Assembly: GCF_037076345.1 (NCBI RefSeq) | Contig: NZ_AP024702.1 | Coordinates: 5,332,001-5,396,000, forward strand | DNA length: 64,000 nt | Direction: 5' to 3' | From: Haloferula helveola | Lineage (GTDB): Bacteria > Verrucomicrobiota > Verrucomicrobiia > Verrucomicrobiales > Akkermansiaceae | Shown here: positions 17,609 through 26,709 of the stretch, one piece after another | How the letters are laid out: each line of letters opens with the position of its first letter | Position numbering within the stretch: position 1 is the stretch's first letter | Translations under genes and position numbers: made by a program | Notes under the pieces: generated by a model | The model's database searches: none | What the model saw: only the letters and a program-made list of their open reading frames with translations | Told to the model about the DNA's origin: nothing

Positions 17609-19894
17609 ATGCGCATCGCTCTGATCACGCTTGCTCTCGCACTTCCGCTCTTTGCCCAACGCGGCGACCGGAAGGGTCACGACAATATGGAACCGGTGGT
17701 TCCCGAGAATCTGATTCCTCCGGCACCCGTCCTAGATGTCGACGCGGCCCTCAAGACCTTCAAGCTCCAGCCGGGCTTCGTCATCGAGCCGGTGGCCGCC
17801 GAGCCCTTGGTCGAGAAGCCGGTGTGCATGGACTTCGATTCCGCCGGGCGGATGTGGGTCTGCGAAATGCGCGGCTACATGCCCGATATCGACGGCAAGG
17901 AGGAAAGCATCCCGCAGGGGCGTATCGTGGTCCTCGAGGACAAGGACGGCGACGGCAAGGCTGAGACCCGCACCGTGTTTCTCGACAAACTCCTGCTTCC
18001 CCGCTCGGTGGCCATCTACGAAGACGGGATCCTTTTCATCGATGAAATGCGGCTGTGCTGGGTCAAGCGCGACGGACTGAAACCGTCCGGCGATGTCGAG
18101 GTGATCGACGCCGAGTTCGCCAAGGGAGGCAATGTCGAGCACAAGCCCAACGGCCTGCTTTGGAACCTCGACAACTGGCTCTACCTCGCGAAGTCCGACA
18201 AGCGCATCCGCCGGATCAACGGGAAGTGGGAGATCGAGAAGACGCAGTTCCGTGGGCAGTGGGGCATCGCGCGCGATGACTACGGCCGCCTCTACCACAA
18301 CAACAACTCGACGTTTCTTGTCGGCGATCTCGTCGTCCCGAACCTCCTGACCGGCAATCCGAATGCCAAGATGAAGGTCAACGACACGACCCGTCTCGGT
18401 ACTAATCGCGTGTGGCCGATCCGCGTTACCCCGGCCGTCAACCGCGCCTACATGGACAAGCGAAACGGTTACAGCCAGCAGACGCTCGATCCGAAGACGC
18501 ACAAGCTCATCAATTGCACGGCCGCGGCCGGCATGACCGTCTATCGCGGCACCAACTTCCCCGAGGCATGGAAAGACACCGCGTTTGTTTCGGAGTCGAC
18601 CGCCAACCTCGTCAAAGCGATCAAGATCGAGGACAAGGATGGCAAGCTGACCGGAAGCCACCTTCCCGGCGAAACCGAGTTCCTCGCATCGACCGACGAG
18701 CGTTTCCGTCCGGTCAATCTCTACAGCGCGCCGGACGGATCGTTGTACCTCGTCGACATGTATCACGGGATCATCCAGCACAAGACCTACATGACCAGCT
18801 ATCTGCGGGAGCAGACGCTGTCCCGCGGTCTGGACAAACCCGGCTACGGGCACGGGCGGATCTACCGGATCCGGGCGCAAGAGGGACAACTGGAAAAGCC
18901 GGAAGACCTCGCCGGGCTCTCACCCGAAAAGCGGGTCGCGCTGCTTTCCCACCCGAATGCATGGCACCGGGAGATGGCCCAGCGTTTGATCGTCCAGAGC
19001 GATCCTTCCGTGTATGCGCCGCTGCTCCGCGACCAGATCAAGCCGGACAACGGTCTCGGTGCGATCCACTCGATCTGGTGCCTTGAGGGTCTGGGAGTCC
19101 TTGAAGCCAACGATCTACTTCCGGTTTTCACCTCGACCGAGGCGAAACTCCGCGCCAGCGCCCTGTGGGCGGCCACGCGTTTGCCGGATTCCCAGCTTGG
19201 TGCCATCGCGAGCGCGCTCGCCTCTTCAAAGGGCGACGGCGAGTCGCTTCCCTACCGAGCGAAGGTCCTTGGCAAGACCGGCGATCCTGCCGCCTTGGAA
19301 GCCCTTGCCAAGCTGCTGCTCGAATCCGGCAAGCAGCCATTCGTTCGCGAAGCGGCGGTGGCGGGCCTCTCCGGACACGAGCGGAGCTTCATCGATTCCC
19401 ACCCCGAAGCCCTGAAGGACAAACAACTCAAGGGTTGGCTCGAACAAGCAGCGAAGGCTCCAAGCAAGAAGTCCGGCCCGAACCTGAAGGGCGCCGCACT
19501 CGCTTCCTATGGCCGCGGCAAAGAGCTCTACCACGGAGAAGCCGCCTGCGTCGGCTGCCACGGTGCCGACGGTGCCGGCTTGCCCAATCTCGGCCCGCCG
19601 CTTGACGGCTCCGAATGGGTCACGGGAGATCCGGAGCGCCTGCTGAAGATCCTGCTCCATGGGATGACCGGACCCGTCAAGGTCGCCGGGGAAACCTACA
19701 ACCCGCCGGCCGCGATGCCCGGCCTTTCGTTCAACCCGGCGATGACCGATGCCCGTTTGGCCGACATCACGACCTACATCCGCAACGAGTGGGACAACAA
19801 AGCTTCCGCTGTGGAAGCGGGAACGGCCAAGAAAGTTCGTGCCGCTACTGCGGAACGTTCCGGCCGGCCGTGGACGGCGGACGAGTTGAAGTGA
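17609..19894 (+). CDS. PVC-type membrane-bound dehydrogenase with c-type haem domain
   Basis: Exported 761-residue protein: signal peptide (MRIALITLALALPLFAQ), a beta-propeller-like sorbosone/glucose dehydrogenase-type domain up to about residue 420 (FKLQPGFVIEPVAAEPLVEKPVCMDFDSAG is a characteristic opening), a HEAT-like alpha-helical region to about 620, and a C-terminal cytochrome c domain with haem motif C647-V-G-C650-H651. Large families of these proteins are a hallmark of Planctomycetes and Verrucomicrobia, where they are thought to oxidise sugars or alcohols in the periplasm. Substrate unknown. It converges with the gene at 19896, only one base apart. Confidence 0.85.
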   Translation: MRIALITLALALPLFAQRGDRKGHDNMEPVVPENLIPPAPVLDVDAALKTFKLQPGFVIEPVAAEPLVEKPVCMDFDSAGRMWVCEMRGYMPDIDGKEESIPQGRIVVLEDKDGDGKAETRTVFLDKLLLPRSVAIYEDGILFIDEMRLCWVKRDGLKPSGDVEVIDAEFAKGGNVEHKPNGLLWNLDNWLYLAKSDKRIRRINGKWEIEKTQFRGQWGIARDDYGRLYHNNNSTFLVGDLVVPNLLTGNPNAKMKVNDTTRLGTNRVWPIRVTPAVNRAYMDKRNGYSQQTLDPKTHKLINCTAAAGMTVYRGTNFPEAWKDTAFVSESTANLVKAIKIEDKDGKLTGSHLPGETEFLASTDERFRPVNLYSAPDGSLYLVDMYHGIIQHKTYMTSYLREQTLSRGLDKPGYGHGRIYRIRAQEGQLEKPEDLAGLSPEKRVALLSHPNAWHREMAQRLIVQSDPSVYAPLLRDQIKPDNGLGAIHSIWCLEGLGVLEANDLLPVFTSTEAKLRASALWAATRLPDSQLGAIASALASSKGDGESLPYRAKVLGKTGDPAALEALAKLLLESGKQPFVREAAVAGLSGHERSFIDSHPEALKDKQLKGWLEQAAKAPSKKSGPNLKGAALASYGRGKELYHGEAACVGCHGADGAGLPNLGPPLDGSEWVTGDPERLLKILLHGMTGPVKVAGETYNPPAAMPGLSFNPAMTDARLADITTYIRNEWDNKASAVEAGTAKKVRAATAERSGRPWTADELK

Positions 19895-19895
19895 G

Positions 19896-20354
19896 TCACA
19901 TCCCCTGCTGCCTCACCAATTCGGTAAGCTGCTTTTGGAACGACTCGATGTCCTCCGGTGACGGGCGGTAGCCGGGGGTGTCCGGGTCAAGGCCAGGACG
20001 CCCCATCTGATCGATCATCCAGATCGCACCTTCGCCGTCGGAGAACGTCACCTTGCCACTGACCATCGCACCAGGCACCGCGACGCTGTCCATCGTGACA
20101 GTGACGGAACCCCCACCTGCGGGAGCGGACTCCTCGACCACCGCCTCTTCAGGTTGGGCTTGGGGTTCCTCCTCCTTTTCTTCCTGGATCTGCACTCCGA
20201 GATCGAGCACAAGGAACCGCGCGTCCATGTAGGTGATACCCACACCGAACTCGTCCTTCAGGCGCTTTTGGAGATCGGCGATCGTCGCGCCCTCGGCGGC
20301 CCATTGATGAAGGGCGGACTTCTGGTCTTCGGTGAGTTGGCTGGCGCTGAACAT
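19896..20354 (-). CDS. Conserved hypothetical protein
   Basis: A 152-residue soluble protein I do not recognise. The N-terminal ~50 residues (LTEDQKSALHQWAAEGATIADLQKRLKDEFGVGITYMDARFLVLDLG) look like a small helical, helix-turn-helix-type module, followed by an acidic/glutamine/proline linker (EEKEEEPQAQPEEAVVEE) and a short beta-rich C-terminal domain (SVTVTMDSVAVPGAMVSGKVTFSDGEGAIWMIDQMGRPGL). No signal peptide. It follows the AP2-domain gene by 57 bases on the same strand and could be co-transcribed. Confidence 0.75.
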   Translation of the reverse strand: MFSASQLTEDQKSALHQWAAEGATIADLQKRLKDEFGVGITYMDARFLVLDLGVQIQEEKEEEPQAQPEEAVVEESAPAGGGSVTVTMDSVAVPGAMVSGKVTFSDGEGAIWMIDQMGRPGLDPDTPGYRPSPEDIESFQKQLTELVRQQGM

Positions 20355-20411
20355 TGCGGCGATTCAGAAACCCTCCAGCCGACAATCCAAGTCCAAATCG
20401 CGGATCCGGCG

Positions 20412-20864
20412 TCAGGAAGCGACGCCCTCCCGCCGAGCCTCGACCGCCAGACGGAAGGCCTTGCGGTCGCCATGACGGCGGATCGAGAACTTCACACATC
20501 GCCGCTGGCCCGGCTCAGGACACCATGTCGCCTGCCAGAAATAGTAGGTTTCCCCGTTCGAGGCGGACACGGCGACTTTTGAAACCCCTACCACGCCGGA
20601 TGAGTTCCGCGCCGACTTCAGACAGATCCTCGGCGCCTGATCCTGCTCCTTGAGCCTCTCGACCAAGGCATCGCGCCATGCCTTCGCCGCACGATAGGAC
20701 GCCCGGGATCCGCCACACTGCCGGTCGGCGAAGTACTTGCCGAACTTCTCCCCCCGACGTTGCAGCCGCACCTGCCAGCCGTGAGTGCTGGCACTCGGCA
20801 AGTCGATGCGCGCGATCGCATACGTGTCGTCAGGAGTCCACATGACGTTTCTGCAGCGGAGCAT
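20412..20864 (-). CDS. AP2-domain protein (integrase-type DNA-binding fold), two AP2-like repeats
   Basis: About 150 residues built from two segments that look like AP2/ERF DNA-binding domains: IARIDLPSASTHGWQVRLQRRGEKFGKYFADRQCGGSRASYRAAKAWRDALV, and SGVVGVSKV with FWQATWCPEPGQRRCVKFSIRRHGDRKAFRLAVEAR. Each has the three-strand W-x-V/A-x plus helix pattern (xAAKAWRD, KAFRLAVEAR). Bacterial AP2 domains occur in homing endonucleases and integrases, but no nuclease domain is present here. The start is uncertain: ATG at 20864 chosen, ATG at 20843 (MWTPDD) and an upstream TTG are possible. Located right behind the cys operon's terminator hairpin; no shared function is implied. Confidence 0.65.
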   Translation of the reverse strand: MLRCRNVMWTPDDTYAIARIDLPSASTHGWQVRLQRRGEKFGKYFADRQCGGSRASYRAAKAWRDALVERLKEQDQAPRICLKSARNSSGVVGVSKVAVSASNGETYYFWQATWCPEPGQRRCVKFSIRRHGDRKAFRLAVEARREGVAS

Positions 20865-20909
20865 CGGCCCGCCGCAAATCCTTGTCAAACAATCGCCCCC
20901 TGAAACGCC

Positions 20910-20945
20910 GACGCGCCCCGTCCCGACATCGGAACGGAGCGCGTC
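20910..20945 (-). terminator. Strong hairpin ending the cys operon
   Basis: Read on the minus strand, GACGCGCTCCGTTCC and GGGACGGGGCGCGTC form a 15-pair stem with two G-U wobbles and a 6-base loop, 22 bases beyond the cysK stop codon. On the plus strand the same two positions become C-A mismatches, so the structure is built for minus-strand RNA. The following bases (GGCGTTTCAG) are only weakly U-rich. Confidence 0.65.
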
Positions 20946-20966
20946 AAAACCTTATCGAAGTGCGAA

Positions 20967-21926
20967 TCAGACCTCTTCCACCGGAAGGTTCGACACTTCC
21001 TCGCGCATCTTTTCGGCGAGCAATGTCGAAAGGTAACGCTCGGTCGATGAGCATCCGACCGTAACAATGCGTTTCCCTTGGAACTCGGGACGCTTGGCGA
21101 TCTCCATCGCCGCCCAGACATTGGCACCGGTGGAAATTCCCGCAGGCAGTCCTTCGTCCTGAGCAAGCGCCTGTGCGGTCGCGAACGCATCCTCGTTGCT
21201 CACCTGAACGGTGCCGTCGATGATGTCGACATTGAGGTTTCCGGGGATGAATCCGGCACCGATGCCCTGGATCATGTGCGGGCCCGGATCGCCACCCGAA
21301 ATCACCGGGCTGGCCGAAGGCTCGACCGCGAAGGTCTTCATGTCGCAGCGGGATTTGAGCACTTCCGAGACACCGGTGATCGTTCCACCGGTTCCGACAC
21401 CCGCTACGAACGCGGCGATTTCGCCACCCGTGTCCGCCCAGATCTCCTCAGCGGTCGTCTCGCGATGAACCTGAGGATTCGCAGGGTTATCGAACTGTCC
21501 TGGCCCGAAGGATCCTTCGTTCTCTTCGAGGAGCTTCTTCGACATCGCGATCGCTCCACCCATCCCCTTCGCACGGGGAGTGAGCACGAGTTCGGCGCCC
21601 AGCATCCGCAGCAGGACCCGGCGCTCGATCGACATGCTCTCAGGCATGACGAGCATGCAGCGGTAGCCCTTGGCGCGGGCAACAAAGGCGAGTGCGATCC
21701 CGGTGTTTCCCGAAGTCGGTTCGATGATGAGTCCGCCCGGCTTGAGCGAGCCATCCTTCTCGGCGGCCTCGATCATCGACTTTCCGATGCGGTCCTTCAC
21801 GCTGAACAGCGGGTTGAAGAATTCCGCCTTCACGCAGATCTCGGCACCGAGATCGGCACCGACCTTGTTGAGACGGATCAGCGGGGTGTTGCCAACGGTG
21901 GCAACCATGTTCTCTGCAATAGCCAT
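20967..21926 (-). CDS. cysK: Cysteine synthase (O-acetylserine sulfhydrylase)
   Basis: PLP enzyme joining sulfide to O-acetylserine to give cysteine, the last step of assimilatory sulfur metabolism. The 319-residue protein has the PLP lysine K44 in NPLFSVKDRIG, PTSGNTGIALAFVA, and GTGGTITGVSEVLK for phosphate binding. The open frame runs 45 codons upstream into cysH, but MAIAENMVATVGNTPLIRL is the family start. Last gene of the cysJ-cysI-cysH-cysK series, 17 bases after cysH, and followed by a strong hairpin. Identity is secure. Confidence 0.96.
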   Translation of the reverse strand: MAIAENMVATVGNTPLIRLNKVGADLGAEICVKAEFFNPLFSVKDRIGKSMIEAAEKDGSLKPGGLIIEPTSGNTGIALAFVARAKGYRCMLVMPESMSIERRVLLRMLGAELVLTPRAKGMGGAIAMSKKLLEENEGSFGPGQFDNPANPQVHRETTAEEIWADTGGEIAAFVAGVGTGGTITGVSEVLKSRCDMKTFAVEPSASPVISGGDPGPHMIQGIGAGFIPGNLNVDIIDGTVQVSNEDAFATAQALAQDEGLPAGISTGANVWAAMEIAKRPEFQGKRIVTVGCSSTERYLSTLLAEKMREEVSNLPVEEV

Positions 21927-21943
21927 GATTGGGGTGGTTTGGG

Positions 21944-22663
21944 TTAGATTTGGAAATCGTTGTTGCCGGAGTCGAGGTGCAGCCCGCACTCGTATTTCTC
22001 GCCATTGAAGCGGGTGGCCTCGGCACTTTGCTCGGGATCGGCCGGTCGCGTGCTGTGCCAATCTCCCATGGTCACATAACCCTGCGACGCCAGCGGATGG
22101 GGTGGCAAGTCGTGATCATGCATGTAGGCGGAAACCTGGGCGTCCGCCCAGTCCAGGATCGGATAGACCTTGAGTGTCCGCTTCTGCGACTCCGCGAAAG
22201 GGCGGTCGGCCCGGGTGCTCGACTGGCTACGCCGTAATCCGCTCAGCCAGACCTCCGCTCCCAGCTCGGAAAGCGCGCGGGCCATCGGCTCGACCTTTGT
22301 CAGCAGGCCGTAGCGCTCCAAGCCCTCGCCTCCCTCTTCCCAAAGGCGCCCGTGCACCGCCTCCATCCGGGCCGCGCTCATCTGCGGCTGATAAACACGA
22401 AGATCGGTTCCGAAACGCTTCACCAATTCCTCCGCGTAGCGATAGGTCTCGGGGAATAGATAGCCGGTATCGATAAAGACGACCGGGACATCGGGCGCGT
22501 GCTTCGACAGGAGGTCGAGCATCACTGCCGACTGGATGCCGAAGCTCGTCGATGCCGCAAGACGACCTTCGAACCGGTCGCGTAGCAACCGGATCCGGTC
22601 GGGCGCGCTCAGGCCGGTCAGTTCGGACGTCAGGGCGTCCGCGGTTGGAGCGGTCGCTGACAT
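21944..22663 (-). CDS. cysH: Phosphoadenylyl-sulfate (PAPS) reductase
   Basis: Reduces PAPS (or APS) to sulfite with thioredoxin. The 239-residue protein has the adenylyl-binding ASTSFGIQSAVMLDLL motif, the FIDTGYLFPETYRY strand, and ends with ECGLH, carrying the catalytic cysteine. The CC...CxxC iron-sulfur cysteines of plant-type APS reductases are absent, which points to the PAPS-using type. The ATG at 22663 starts 2 bases after the cysI stop codon, so translation is coupled; a TTG two codons earlier is possible. Supplies sulfite to CysJI encoded immediately upstream. Confidence 0.92.
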   Translation of the reverse strand: MSATAPTADALTSELTGLSAPDRIRLLRDRFEGRLAASTSFGIQSAVMLDLLSKHAPDVPVVFIDTGYLFPETYRYAEELVKRFGTDLRVYQPQMSAARMEAVHGRLWEEGGEGLERYGLLTKVEPMARALSELGAEVWLSGLRRSQSSTRADRPFAESQKRTLKVYPILDWADAQVSAYMHDHDLPPHPLASQGYVTMGDWHSTRPADPEQSAEATRFNGEKYECGLHLDSGNNDFQI

Positions 22664-22665
22664 GC

Positions 22666-24384
22666 TCAATTCTGAATGGCTTCCGGCTTGATGTTCTCGT
22701 GGAAGTCCGGCCCTTGGATGGTTTCGTTGACGTAACCGGCCCGGATCACGAAGTCCCCGAATCGCTCGCCCTCGCTGCGCTCCTTGGCGTAGTGCTCAAG
22801 AATCGGACCCAGAGTCGCACCGATCTGGTTGGCATCAAGATCCTGCCGGTAAAGCTTGCTGAGCCGCTGCCCGGCAAAGCCGCCACCGAGATACAGGTTG
22901 TAGCGACCCGGACCACGACCGACGAAGCCGATCTCGGAAATGAACGGACGTCCGCAGCCGTTCGGGCACCCGGTCATGCGGATGGTGATCGCATCGTGCC
23001 GAAGGCCCAACTCCTCGAGCTTCTCCTCAAGATCGGTAATGACGTCCGGCAGATAGCGCTCCGCCTCGGCGAGTGCCAAACCGCAGGTCGGAAGCGCGAC
23101 ACAGGCGATCGATGCGAGGCGCATCGCACTCCGCTCGTGACTCCGGTGCATGCCGTACTTTTCGAGCAGCGCCTCGATCTCCGGACGCTTCTCCTCCGCC
23201 ACATTGGCGATGATGACGTTCTGGTTCGCGGTCAGCCTGAAGTCGCCCTCGTGGACTTTCGCGATCTCCCGCAGACCCTCGCGCATCGGATAGCCCGGCG
23301 TATCAATCACACGGCCGCCCTGGACGAACAGCGTGTAGTGGAAATTGCCACGCTCGTCCTCCACCCAGCCATACCGGTCGCCGTTGTCTTCAAAGTGGAA
23401 ATCGCGGGCAGGCTCGAGGTCATAGCCGAGATACTTGTTCAACTCGGCGAGGAACCAGTCGGTCCCGCGGTCCTGGATGGTGTATTTGAGCCGAGCGTGC
23501 TTGCGATCGGTCCGGTCACCGTAGTCCCGCTGGACGAGCACCACCTTTTCCGAGACATCGACAACCTTGTCAGGCGTGCAGAAGCCGATCACCTCCGCAA
23601 TCCGCGGGAAGGTTGCCTCCGCACCGTGAGTCATGCCGAGCCCTCCACCGACCGCGACGTTGTAGCCTGTGAGCTTGCCGTCCTCGACGATCGCGATGAA
23701 CGACAGGTCATTGGCGTAGACATCGACATCATTGGATGGCGGCACCGCGACGGTGATCTTGAACTTCCGCGGCAGGTAGGTCTTGCCGTAGATCGGCTCG
23801 ACCTCCTCCTCGGAGCTTTCGAGCTTCTCGCCATCGAGCCAGATCTCGTGATAGGCCCTGGTCTGCGGGGTCAGGTGGTCGGAAATCTCCTGTGCGGCGC
23901 GCAGCGCCTGTTCGTGGATCGACGACAGATGCGGATTCGGATTGCACATCACGTTGCGGTTCACGTCGCCGCAGGCGGCGATCGTATCCATCGCGGCATC
24001 GTTGATCTCCTTCACCGTCCGCTTGAGGTTCGACTTGATGATCCCGTGAAGCTGGAACGCCTGGCGGGTCGTCAGCTTGATCGTACCGTTGGCGAACTGA
24101 TCCGCCATGCGGTCGGTCTCGAGCCACTGTTTCGGCGTCGCAACACCACCCGGAACCCGGACCCGGATCATGAAGGAAAACGCCTTCTCCAGCTTGTGCT
24201 TCCGACGGCCCGGCCGCAGGTCGCGATCGTCCTGCTGGTAGGAACCGTGGAACTTCAAAAGCTGGCCGTCGTCTTCCGACAGCGATCCCGTCGAAAGGTC
24301 AGCCAATCCTTCGGCGATGGTTCCCCGCAGGTAGTTCGAACGGATCTTGATCCCTTCGTTTGCTGAAAGCTTCTCTTCACTCAT
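22666..24384 (-). CDS. cysI: Sulfite reductase haemoprotein (beta) subunit
   Basis: Sirohaem/4Fe-4S subunit performing the six-electron reduction of sulfite to sulfide with electrons from CysJ. The 572-residue protein carries the four cluster-ligating cysteines in the CX5C-X38-CX3C arrangement: C428, C434, C473 and C477 (CVALPTC and CPNGC). Length matches E. coli CysI (570). It begins [23 protein letters not shown] and lies 27 bases after cysJ. NADPH-type assimilatory enzyme, because cysJ precedes it. Confidence 0.96.
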   Translation of the reverse strand: MSEEKLSANEGIKIRSNYLRGTIAEGLADLSTGSLSEDDGQLLKFHGSYQQDDRDLRPGRRKHKLEKAFSFMIRVRVPGGVATPKQWLETDRMADQFANGTIKLTTRQAFQLHGIIKSNLKRTVKEINDAAMDTIAACGDVNRNVMCNPNPHLSSIHEQALRAAQEISDHLTPQTRAYHEIWLDGEKLESSEEEVEPIYGKTYLPRKFKITVAVPPSNDVDVYANDLSFIAIVEDGKLTGYNVAVGGGLGMTHGAEATFPRIAEVIGFCTPDKVVDVSEKVVLVQRDYGDRTDRKHARLKYTIQDRGTDWFLAELNKYLGYDLEPARDFHFEDNGDRYGWVEDERGNFHYTLFVQGGRVIDTPGYPMREGLREIAKVHEGDFRLTANQNVIIANVAEEKRPEIEALLEKYGMHRSHERSAMRLASIACVALPTCGLALAEAERYLPDVITDLEEKLEELGLRHDAITIRMTGCPNGCGRPFISEIGFVGRGPGRYNLYLGGGFAGQRLSKLYRQDLDANQIGATLGPILEHYAKERSEGERFGDFVIRAGYVNETIQGPDFHENIKPEAIQN

Positions 24385-24411
24385 CTCTCTGAAAATCTGA
24401 AACGTTGATGA

Positions 24412-26172
24412 TTAATAGACGTCGCGCTGGTAGCGCTTGGACTTGCGCAACCCCTCGACGTAGGCCTCCGCTTCTTCCCTGCTGCGCTTGCCCTCGGCTT
24501 CGATGATACCGATCAGCGCTTCGTTCACATCGTGCGCCATGCGGGAGGCGTCGCCGCAGACGTAAAAGTGAGCACCCTTCTCAAGCCATGCAAACAACTC
24601 GGCGGCGTTCTCACGCATCTTGTCCTGAACGTAGACCTTCTCCGGTTGGTCGCGCGAGAAGGCGACGTCCAAGCGGTTGAGCGCACCATTCGAGAGATGA
24701 TCCTGCCACTCGAGCTGGTAGAGGAAGTCGTAGGTGTAGCGCTGGTCTCCGAAGATCAGCCACGAGTCGCCTTTCGCACCGGTCTCGGCACGGTGCTCGA
24801 CGAAGGCACGGAACGGAGCGATGCCCGTACCCGGGCCCACCATGATGATCGGCGTGTCGTCCGAATCCGGCAGTCGGAAGTTCTTGTTCACGTGGGTATA
24901 GACCCGAACCTGCTGACCGGTCTCGACAAGGTCGGCGAGAAAGGTCGATGCAACCCCCTTGCGCTGCAGCCCATGCGCCTCATAGCGAACCGAAGCCACC
25001 GTCAGGTGAACCTCATCCGGATGAGCGAGCGGGCTTGAAGCGATCGAATAGAGGCGCGGCGGAAGCTTGCGGAGGATTCCGACGAGTTCATCCGCCGAGA
25101 CACCCTTCGGCGCGAATTCCGCGAGAGCGTCGGCAACCCACCGACCCCAGAGGTAGTCCTTCAATTGATCCTTCGCGTCGTCGGCGAGCAAACCTTCGAG
25201 ACGCTCGGACTTCGCGACAGCCTGAAGCTTCTTCAGAACCGCCTTTGAAAGGACCGTGATCTCGAAGTCCTCGCGAAGTGCGTCGGCCAAGACTTTCTCA
25301 TCGCCACCCTTGAGGCTCACCTTCTCGGTGCCCTTGAGCTTCGCGGCCTTGAGCACGCCTTCGACCATGTCGGGGGCGTTCAGGGGTACGACCGCCAATG
25401 CATCGCCGGGCAGATAACTCATGCCCGATCCTTCAAGCGAGAGTTCGTAGTGCCACGTCTCCTTCTGCGAGCCCTCCCCGTTCAGGAGAACCTTCTCCAG
25501 CATCTCGGATGGGAACGGGTTCTTTTTCCCAAATGCCTCACCGGCGACCGGGATCGCGACCGCAGGAGCAGCCGGTGCGGCAACCGCAGGACCGAATGAG
25601 GACAGCGCCTCATCCAGCCACGCGGCATGATCCTCATCGTAATCGACGTCGCAATCCTTGCGGGGCGTCGTCCGCTTCGCACCGAGCGCCTCAAGACGCG
25701 CGTCGATGTCCTTCCCCGTCTTGCAGAACTGCTCGTAGGATGTGTCACCGAGCGCGCACACCGAAAAGCTCACACCGGACAGATCGACCTTTTCCTGCAT
25801 GAGTCCGTTGTAGAAGCCAGTGGCCGACTCGGGCGGATCGCCATCGCCCCAGGTGCTCACGATCACCAACAGCTTGCCGGCTTTGGCAAGATCCGCCGGT
25901 GAGAGGTCGGCCATGTTCTTCACGCTGGGCTTGAAGCCGCGCTTCTTGGCCTGCTTCGCGGTGAGATCGGCAAGTGCCTCGGCATTGCCCGACTCCGTGC
26001 CGTAAAGCACGAGCAGGGGGCTGGCGGACGGCGTGGCAGCAGCCGTTTCCGATCCGGATTCGGCCGAGAGATATCCAGCCAGCCACAGCCGCTGGCCGGG
26101 TGTCAGGCCTTGCAGAAGGGAAGCCGCGGCGCTGCGCTGCTCGGGAGAAAAGGGTGCGTGCTCTGGAAGCAT
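24412..26172 (-). CDS. cysJ: Sulfite reductase [NADPH] flavoprotein (alpha) subunit
   Basis: Passes electrons from NADPH through FAD and FMN to CysI. The 586 residues divide into a flavodoxin-like FMN domain (LLVLYGTESGNAEALADL at about 52), an FAD-binding domain (LYSIASSPLAHPDEVHLTVASV) and a C-terminal NADPH domain (MVGPGTGIAPFRAFVEHR, ending KRYQRDVY as is typical). First gene of the cys operon; an AAGGT ribosome-binding-like sequence sits just before the start, overlapping a direct repeat. Regulation is not clear from sequence. Confidence 0.95.
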   Translation of the reverse strand: MLPEHAPFSPEQRSAAASLLQGLTPGQRLWLAGYLSAESGSETAAATPSASPLLVLYGTESGNAEALADLTAKQAKKRGFKPSVKNMADLSPADLAKAGKLLVIVSTWGDGDPPESATGFYNGLMQEKVDLSGVSFSVCALGDTSYEQFCKTGKDIDARLEALGAKRTTPRKDCDVDYDEDHAAWLDEALSSFGPAVAAPAAPAVAIPVAGEAFGKKNPFPSEMLEKVLLNGEGSQKETWHYELSLEGSGMSYLPGDALAVVPLNAPDMVEGVLKAAKLKGTEKVSLKGGDEKVLADALREDFEITVLSKAVLKKLQAVAKSERLEGLLADDAKDQLKDYLWGRWVADALAEFAPKGVSADELVGILRKLPPRLYSIASSPLAHPDEVHLTVASVRYEAHGLQRKGVASTFLADLVETGQQVRVYTHVNKNFRLPDSDDTPIIMVGPGTGIAPFRAFVEHRAETGAKGDSWLIFGDQRYTYDFLYQLEWQDHLSNGALNRLDVAFSRDQPEKVYVQDKMRENAAELFAWLEKGAHFYVCGDASRMAHDVNEALIGIIEAEGKRSREEAEAYVEGLRKSKRYQRDVY

Positions 26173-26191
26173 TACCTTAGTGTGTTACCTT
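26172..26191 (-). promoter_or_regulatory. Direct repeat at the cysJ start, possible operator
   Basis: TTACCTT occurs twice on the plus strand (26172-26178 and 26185-26191), six bases apart; on the coding strand this is AAGGTAA-N6-AAGGTAA ending at the ATG. The inner copy also serves as the ribosome-binding site. An A/T-rich TTTACAAAA element lies immediately upstream. This may be a regulatory site for sulfur control, but no regulator is known. Confidence 0.3.
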
Positions 26192-26245
26192 GTTTTGTAA
26201 ACTTATGTGCCGGAGACTCAACCGCCCCTGCCTGTGACGCAAGCG

Positions 26246-26264
26246 AAAATCCCCAAAAGTGGGG
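26246..26264 (-). terminator. Terminator-like hairpin after osmC
   Basis: On the minus strand CCCC-ACTTTT-GGGG (26264-26251) is followed by ATTTTC, a short stem with a modest U tract, 35 bases past the osmC stop codon and before the cysJ promoter region. Probably ends the sigma factor-kinase-osmC operon. Confidence 0.5.
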
Positions 26265-26298
26265 CATCAGAAGCGGAACCGAGTCGGACCTGCGGCTC

Positions 26299-26709
26299 TC
26301 AACCGAGCCACTCCCAATTCATCACCACCTCAATATCCGGATGGATGCTGTGGTGCACGGGACAGGCCCGCCCCGTAGCCTCGAGAAAAGCTCTTTCCGG
26401 ATGATCCGGCGGCAGCGGGACGTGGAGATCGAGCTCCAACTTCGAGATCCTCCGGGGCGTATCCGAAGCCATGTGCTTCCTCACCGTGACCTTCATGCCT
26501 TCGATCGGGATCTCCTTCCGGCGGGCGGCGATTCCCATCACCGTGCACATGCAGGCACCGAGCGCGGTCGCGACAAGATCGGTCGGCGAAAACGCCTCCC
26601 CTCTGCCGTTGTTGTCCACCGGAGCATCGGTGCTGATGACATTGCCCGAGGGGCCATGCGCCGCGGAGCAATGAAGCTCCCCTTCATAATCAATCTGGAT
26701 CTGAACCAT
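26299..26709 (-). CDS. OsmC/Ohr-family peroxide-resistance-type protein
   Basis: A 136-residue OsmC-fold protein. The two family cysteines are in PTDLVATALGACMCTVMG and GRACPVHHSI, where they can form the peroxidatic pair of organic hydroperoxide reductases. The start MVQIQIDYEGEL lies inside the end of the upstream kinase gene (20-base overlap), so the two are translationally coupled and OsmC is the last gene of the sigma factor-kinase operon. That context suggests a stress-response output, which is inference; substrate unknown. It most resembles the YhfA-like branch of the family. Confidence 0.88.
   Translation of the reverse strand: MVQIQIDYEGELHCSAAHGPSGNVISTDAPVDNNGRGEAFSPTDLVATALGACMCTVMGIAARRKEIPIEGMKVTVRKHMASDTPRRISKLELDLHVPLPPDHPERAFLEATGRACPVHHSIHPDIEVVMNWEWLG

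Noticed and set aside
22552-24366. 604-codon plus-strand frame opposite cysI and cysH
   Set aside because: Long but antisense to two clear genes with all catalytic motifs; no domain recognised in it, and no start signal.
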